Shown here: one piece after another, positions 10,222 through 12,028 of the stretch
How the letters are laid out: each line of letters begins with the position of its first letter
Position numbering within the stretch: the first letter of the stretch is position 1
Assembly: GCA_002327525.1 (NCBI GenBank)
Contig: DCWG01000042.1
Span: forward strand, 1-12,028
Origin: Gammaproteobacteria bacterium UBA2168
GTDB lineage: Bacteria > Pseudomonadota > Gammaproteobacteria > Pseudomonadales > Azotimanducaceae
Reading direction: 5' to 3'
Length of the DNA stretch: 12,028 bases
Position numbers and translations under genes: made by a program
Notes under the pieces: generated by a model
What the model was told of the DNA's origin: nothing
The model's input: only the letters and a program-made list of their open reading frames with translations
The model's database searches: none

Positions 10222-10752
10222 TTAACCTTCGGCCTGCTTCTGATCGCGCACGGCGGCCACCGTTCTGACCAGCTTGCCCGGAACCTCGTTGAGGGTTCTG
10301 GTGAGCTTAGTGATCGGTGCAGCCATCACGGCCGTGAGCATCGCGAGTGCCTGGTCACGGGTTGGCAGTTTCGCCACCCGGTCGAGCGCGCTTGCATCCA
10401 GCAGGTCTCCGCCAATCGAGAGCGCTTTGACTTCCAAAGCCTCATTTTCCTTCGCGTAGTCCTTCATCAGACGCGCCGCTGCACCCGGATCTTCTTGCGA
10501 GAATGCGAGTAGGGTCGGTCCGACCAGCACCTCATCGAGACACTCGAATTCGGTACCCACCATCGCACGCTTCGCCAGCGTGTTGCGGACCACCCTCAGA
10601 TAGACACCCGACTCACGCGCTTTCGCACGCAGGGCCGTCATCTCATCCACATTCAGTCCGCGATAGTCCGCCAGCACCGCGGAAAGCGCGCTTTCCGCCG
10701 CCTCACTCACCTCGGCAACAATCGCTTGTTTTTGCTCGAGCCTTAATGCCAC
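10222..10752 (-). CDS. rplJ: 50S ribosomal protein L10
   Basis: L10 anchors L12 dimers to 23S rRNA at the base of the stalk; as the L10-L12 complex it also represses its own mRNA in E. coli. From a GTG start the product has 176 residues (E. coli 165), reading (M)[16 protein letters not shown] against [23 protein letters not shown] lies 6 bases before this GTG. An in-frame ATG two codons earlier overlaps that ribosome binding site, and longer in-frame extensions would run into the leader, so GTG is preferred. Conserved segments are [11 protein letters not shown] at 53-63, VGPTLLAFS at 77-85 and [12 protein letters not shown] at 159-170. The extra length lies mainly in an insert of about ten residues before the last segment (around 146-158), which I recall also in Pseudomonas-type L10. 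The stop is TAA. Confidence 0.97.
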   Translation of the reverse strand: MALRLEQKQAIVAEVSEAAESALSAVLADYRGLNVDEMTALRAKARESGVYLRVVRNTLAKRAMVGTEFECLDEVLVGPTLLAFSQEDPGAAARLMKDYAKENEALEVKALSIGGDLLDASALDRVAKLPTRDQALAMLTAVMAAPITKLTRTLNEVPGKLVRTVAAVRDQKQAEG

Positions 10753-10858
10753 TAGCATCTCCTCGGTTTGTGCGACCGGACCGGTTTCAAGACCCGCCCC
10801 GTCGCGCCCAATTCGCCACCTCATTGGCGGCTTCATACCCGTGCACTTCCCCAGCACG

Positions 10859-11005
10859 CGTGCTCTGAGCGAGCACGTGCGCTCGAAGCGCCTTTACGGC
10901 AAGGGCGTTTGCCACTCGAGCAAACTGCATCGTCGAGACAACATCCCGACTTCTCTCACCGTCTGCGCAGGGCCTGTGGGCTTTTCGTCCCACCGAATTA
11001 CGGTG
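10859..11005 (-). ncRNA. Probable L10 autoregulatory leader upstream of rplJ
   Basis: The 347 bases between rplA and rplJ (10753-11099) contain no credible gene. In E. coli the same place holds the mRNA leader bound by the L10-L12 complex, which blocks rplJL translation from a distance. Here CACCGT (11000-11005) pairs with ACGGTG (10957-10962), enclosing an inner stem GTGGG (10989-10993) with CCCAC (10976-10980). A competing local hairpin CACCG with CGGTG (10991-10995) would exclude both. Nearer rplJ, CGTGCTC and GAGCACG form a 7-bp stem with a 5-base loop (10859-10877). I found no convincing rplJ promoter in the stretch. The assignment rests on position and foldability, not on a consensus match, and the ends are approximate. 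Confidence 0.55.
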
Positions 11006-11034
11006 CAAGCACCCCCGTGCGGTTTCTGACGGTT

Positions 11035-11093
11035 GCGGGCGAACCCGCATCCTTCAAATTCTCCGGCTCAGGCTCCTTCGCGAGCAAGAGCCT
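11035..11093 (-). promoter_or_regulatory. Two hairpins just after rplA
   Basis: Six bases after the rplA stop, AGGCTCTT (11086-11093) pairs with AGGAGCCT (11070-11077), 8 bp with one G-U, around an 8-base loop. Further on, TGCGGG and CCCGCA (11035-11049) form a 6-bp stem with a UUCG loop. Neither is followed by a U-run. They may protect the rplKA 3' end or mark a processing or attenuation point between rplKA and rplJL. Confidence 0.3.
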
Positions 11094-11099
11094 CATCAC

Positions 11100-11795
11100 T
11101 CAGACTTCCAGAGAAGCCTCATCAATTGACACTCCCGGACCCATGGTCGTGGAAAGTGTAATCTTCTTCAGATACACGCCTTTAGCCGATGCAGGCTTGG
11201 CCCTTCTGAGGTCGTCCAACAGGGCCGCGACGTTTTCCCTGATCTGCTTACTGGTGAAACCCACCTGGCCCACGCTGCCGTGGACGATGCCACCACGGTC
11301 CGCGCGGAACTGAACCTGTCCCGCCTTGGCGTTTTTGACTGCCGTTTCCACATCGGGTGTCACCGTCCCCGTTTTCGGGTTGGGCATGAGACCGCGCGGT
11401 CCGAGCACCTTCCCGAGCTGGCCAACGACACGCATGGCGTCCGGTGTCGCGATCACCACCTCGAAATTGAGGTCGCCGTCCTTGATGGAGTCCGCCAGAT
11501 CATCCATGCCGACGATGTCCGCACCCGCGCTCTGGGCCGTATCGGCTTTCTCACCCTGTGCGAATACCGCCACGCGAACCGATTTGCCGGTGCCGTGCGG
11601 CAACGTGGTCGCGCCCCGCACCGCCTGGTCAGACTTACGCGCATCAATTCCCAAGTTGACGGATACGTCGAAAGACTCCTTCATCTTCGTCTTCGACAGG
11701 TCGTTGAGCAGATCCACCGCTTCATCTATTGGATATGCACGATCGCGATCAACGCGTTGGGCAATTGCCTTCATACGTCTTGTCAGTCTGACCAC
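11100..11795 (-). CDS. rplA: 50S ribosomal protein L1
   Basis: L1 forms the mobile stalk on the E-site side of the 50S subunit and helps release deacylated tRNA; in E. coli it also represses the rplKA mRNA near the rplK start, which is outside this window. The product has 231 residues (E. coli 234). It shows [20 protein letters not shown] at 42-61, [11 protein letters not shown] at 68-78 and the L1 signature region [17 protein letters not shown] at 131-147. The C-terminal part of domain I ends [17 protein letters not shown] at 206-222. The start is GTG, encoding MVRLTRRMK like the E. coli MAKLTKRMR. GGAGG lies 5 bases upstream, inside the end of rplK. The GTG shares one base with the rplK stop (TAGTG), which suggests translational coupling. 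The stop is TGA. Confidence 0.98.
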   Translation of the reverse strand: MVRLTRRMKAIAQRVDRDRAYPIDEAVDLLNDLSKTKMKESFDVSVNLGIDARKSDQAVRGATTLPHGTGKSVRVAVFAQGEKADTAQSAGADIVGMDDLADSIKDGDLNFEVVIATPDAMRVVGQLGKVLGPRGLMPNPKTGTVTPDVETAVKNAKAGQVQFRADRGGIVHGSVGQVGFTSKQIRENVAALLDDLRRAKPASAKGVYLKKITLSTTMGPGVSIDEASLEV

Positions 11796-12028
11796 TACAC
11801 ACCCTCCACTTCGATACCGGCACTTCGCGCGCTTCCCGCGATGGTGCGCACCGCCGCATCCATGTCAGCGGCAGTGAGATCAGGCATCTTAAGCTGCGCG
11901 ATCTCTTCGAGTTGCGCCCGATTGACCTTGCCCACCTTCTCCGTATTCGGTGTGCCGCTGCCCTTGCTGATTCTTGCCGCCTTGCGCAATAACACCGACG
12001 CCGGCGGCGTCTTGGTGATGAACGTGAA
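11795..12028 (-). CDS. rplK: 50S ribosomal protein L11, C-terminal part (gene runs off the right edge)
   Basis: L11 sits at the base of the L12 stalk on the GTPase-associated region of 23S rRNA; it is the thiostrepton target and is needed for RelA activation. The last 77 codons are present, beginning [18 protein letters not shown], which corresponds to about residue 67 of the 142-residue E. coli protein. They cover the end of the N-terminal domain and the whole RNA-binding C-terminal domain, including [15 protein letters not shown], the counterpart of the L11 signature. The proline-rich N-terminal domain that binds thiostrepton is beyond the window. The gene ends in TAG, and its last base pair is the first base of the rplA start. 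Confidence 0.97.
   Translation of the reverse strand, partial: FTFITKTPPASVLLRKAARISKGSGTPNTEKVGKVNRAQLEEIAQLKMPDLTAADMDAAVRTIAGSARSAGIEVEGV

Noticed and set aside
9173..10225. A 350-codon plus-strand open frame crossing the rpoB start, the spacer and rplL
   Set aside because: It is antisense to two certain genes, its product is low-complexity in the Ala/Ser/Pro part opposite the L12 hinge, and no family is recognisable.
10753..10857. In-frame upstream extension of rplJ by 35 codons
   Set aside because: It reads through the leader and the GAGGAG ribosome binding site; L10 homology begins at the GTG at 10752.
11040..11099. A promoter for rplJ: TTGCTC, 18 bases, GAGAAT just after rplA
   Set aside because: It matches only three and four of six bases with a long spacer, too weak to call; other pairs tried in 10753-11099 were no better.

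Overview
The window is an ordinary, strongly conserved bacterial housekeeping locus. Every gene is on the minus strand. In transcription order (right to left) it reads rplK (3' part only) - rplA - rplJ - rplL - rpoB - rpoC - rpsL - rpsG - fusA (5' part only). The encoded proteins align closely, from memory, with Escherichia coli L11, L1, L10, L7/L12, RNA polymerase beta and beta', S12, S7 and EF-G. The proteins look gammaproteobacterial: the catalytic and zinc-site residues of beta' fall at the E. coli residue numbers, and both subunits carry the lineage-specific inserts of that group. The sequence is moderately GC-rich. In E. coli the rif (rplKAJL-rpoBC) and str (rpsLG-fusA-tuf) clusters lie far apart; here they are joined, as in Pseudomonas and many other non-enteric gammaproteobacteria. 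I cannot name a genus.

Layout by coordinate: fusA start (1-167); rpsG (213-683); a 100-base spacer with a 9-bp stem-loop; rpsL (784-1155); a 166-base spacer with a good sigma70-type promoter for the str genes (-35 at 1235-1240, -10 at 1212-1217) and a leader hairpin; rpoC (1322-5530, TTG start); a 24-base spacer; rpoB (5555-9628); a 182-base spacer with two stem-loops; rplL (9811-10194); a 27-base spacer; rplJ (10222-10752, GTG start); a 347-base untranslated stretch that is probably the L10 autoregulatory leader; rplA (11100-11795, GTG start overlapping the rplK stop by one base); and the last 77 codons of rplK (11795-12028).

The genes work together in making proteins and RNA: L11, L1, L10 and L12 form the two stalks of the 50S subunit, S12 and S7 belong to the 30S decoding centre and head, EF-G drives translocation on the L12 stalk, and beta plus beta' form the catalytic core of RNA polymerase. 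The interest lies in the control regions between genes. The structured spacers sit where E. coli has L10 repression, rplL-rpoB processing/attenuation and S7 repression.

I found no mobile element, tRNA, CRISPR array, toxin-antitoxin pair or unknown gene. The long open frames on the plus strand are antisense shadows. I do not think the window holds an undescribed system; the findings below are modest regulatory and sequence-level observations.
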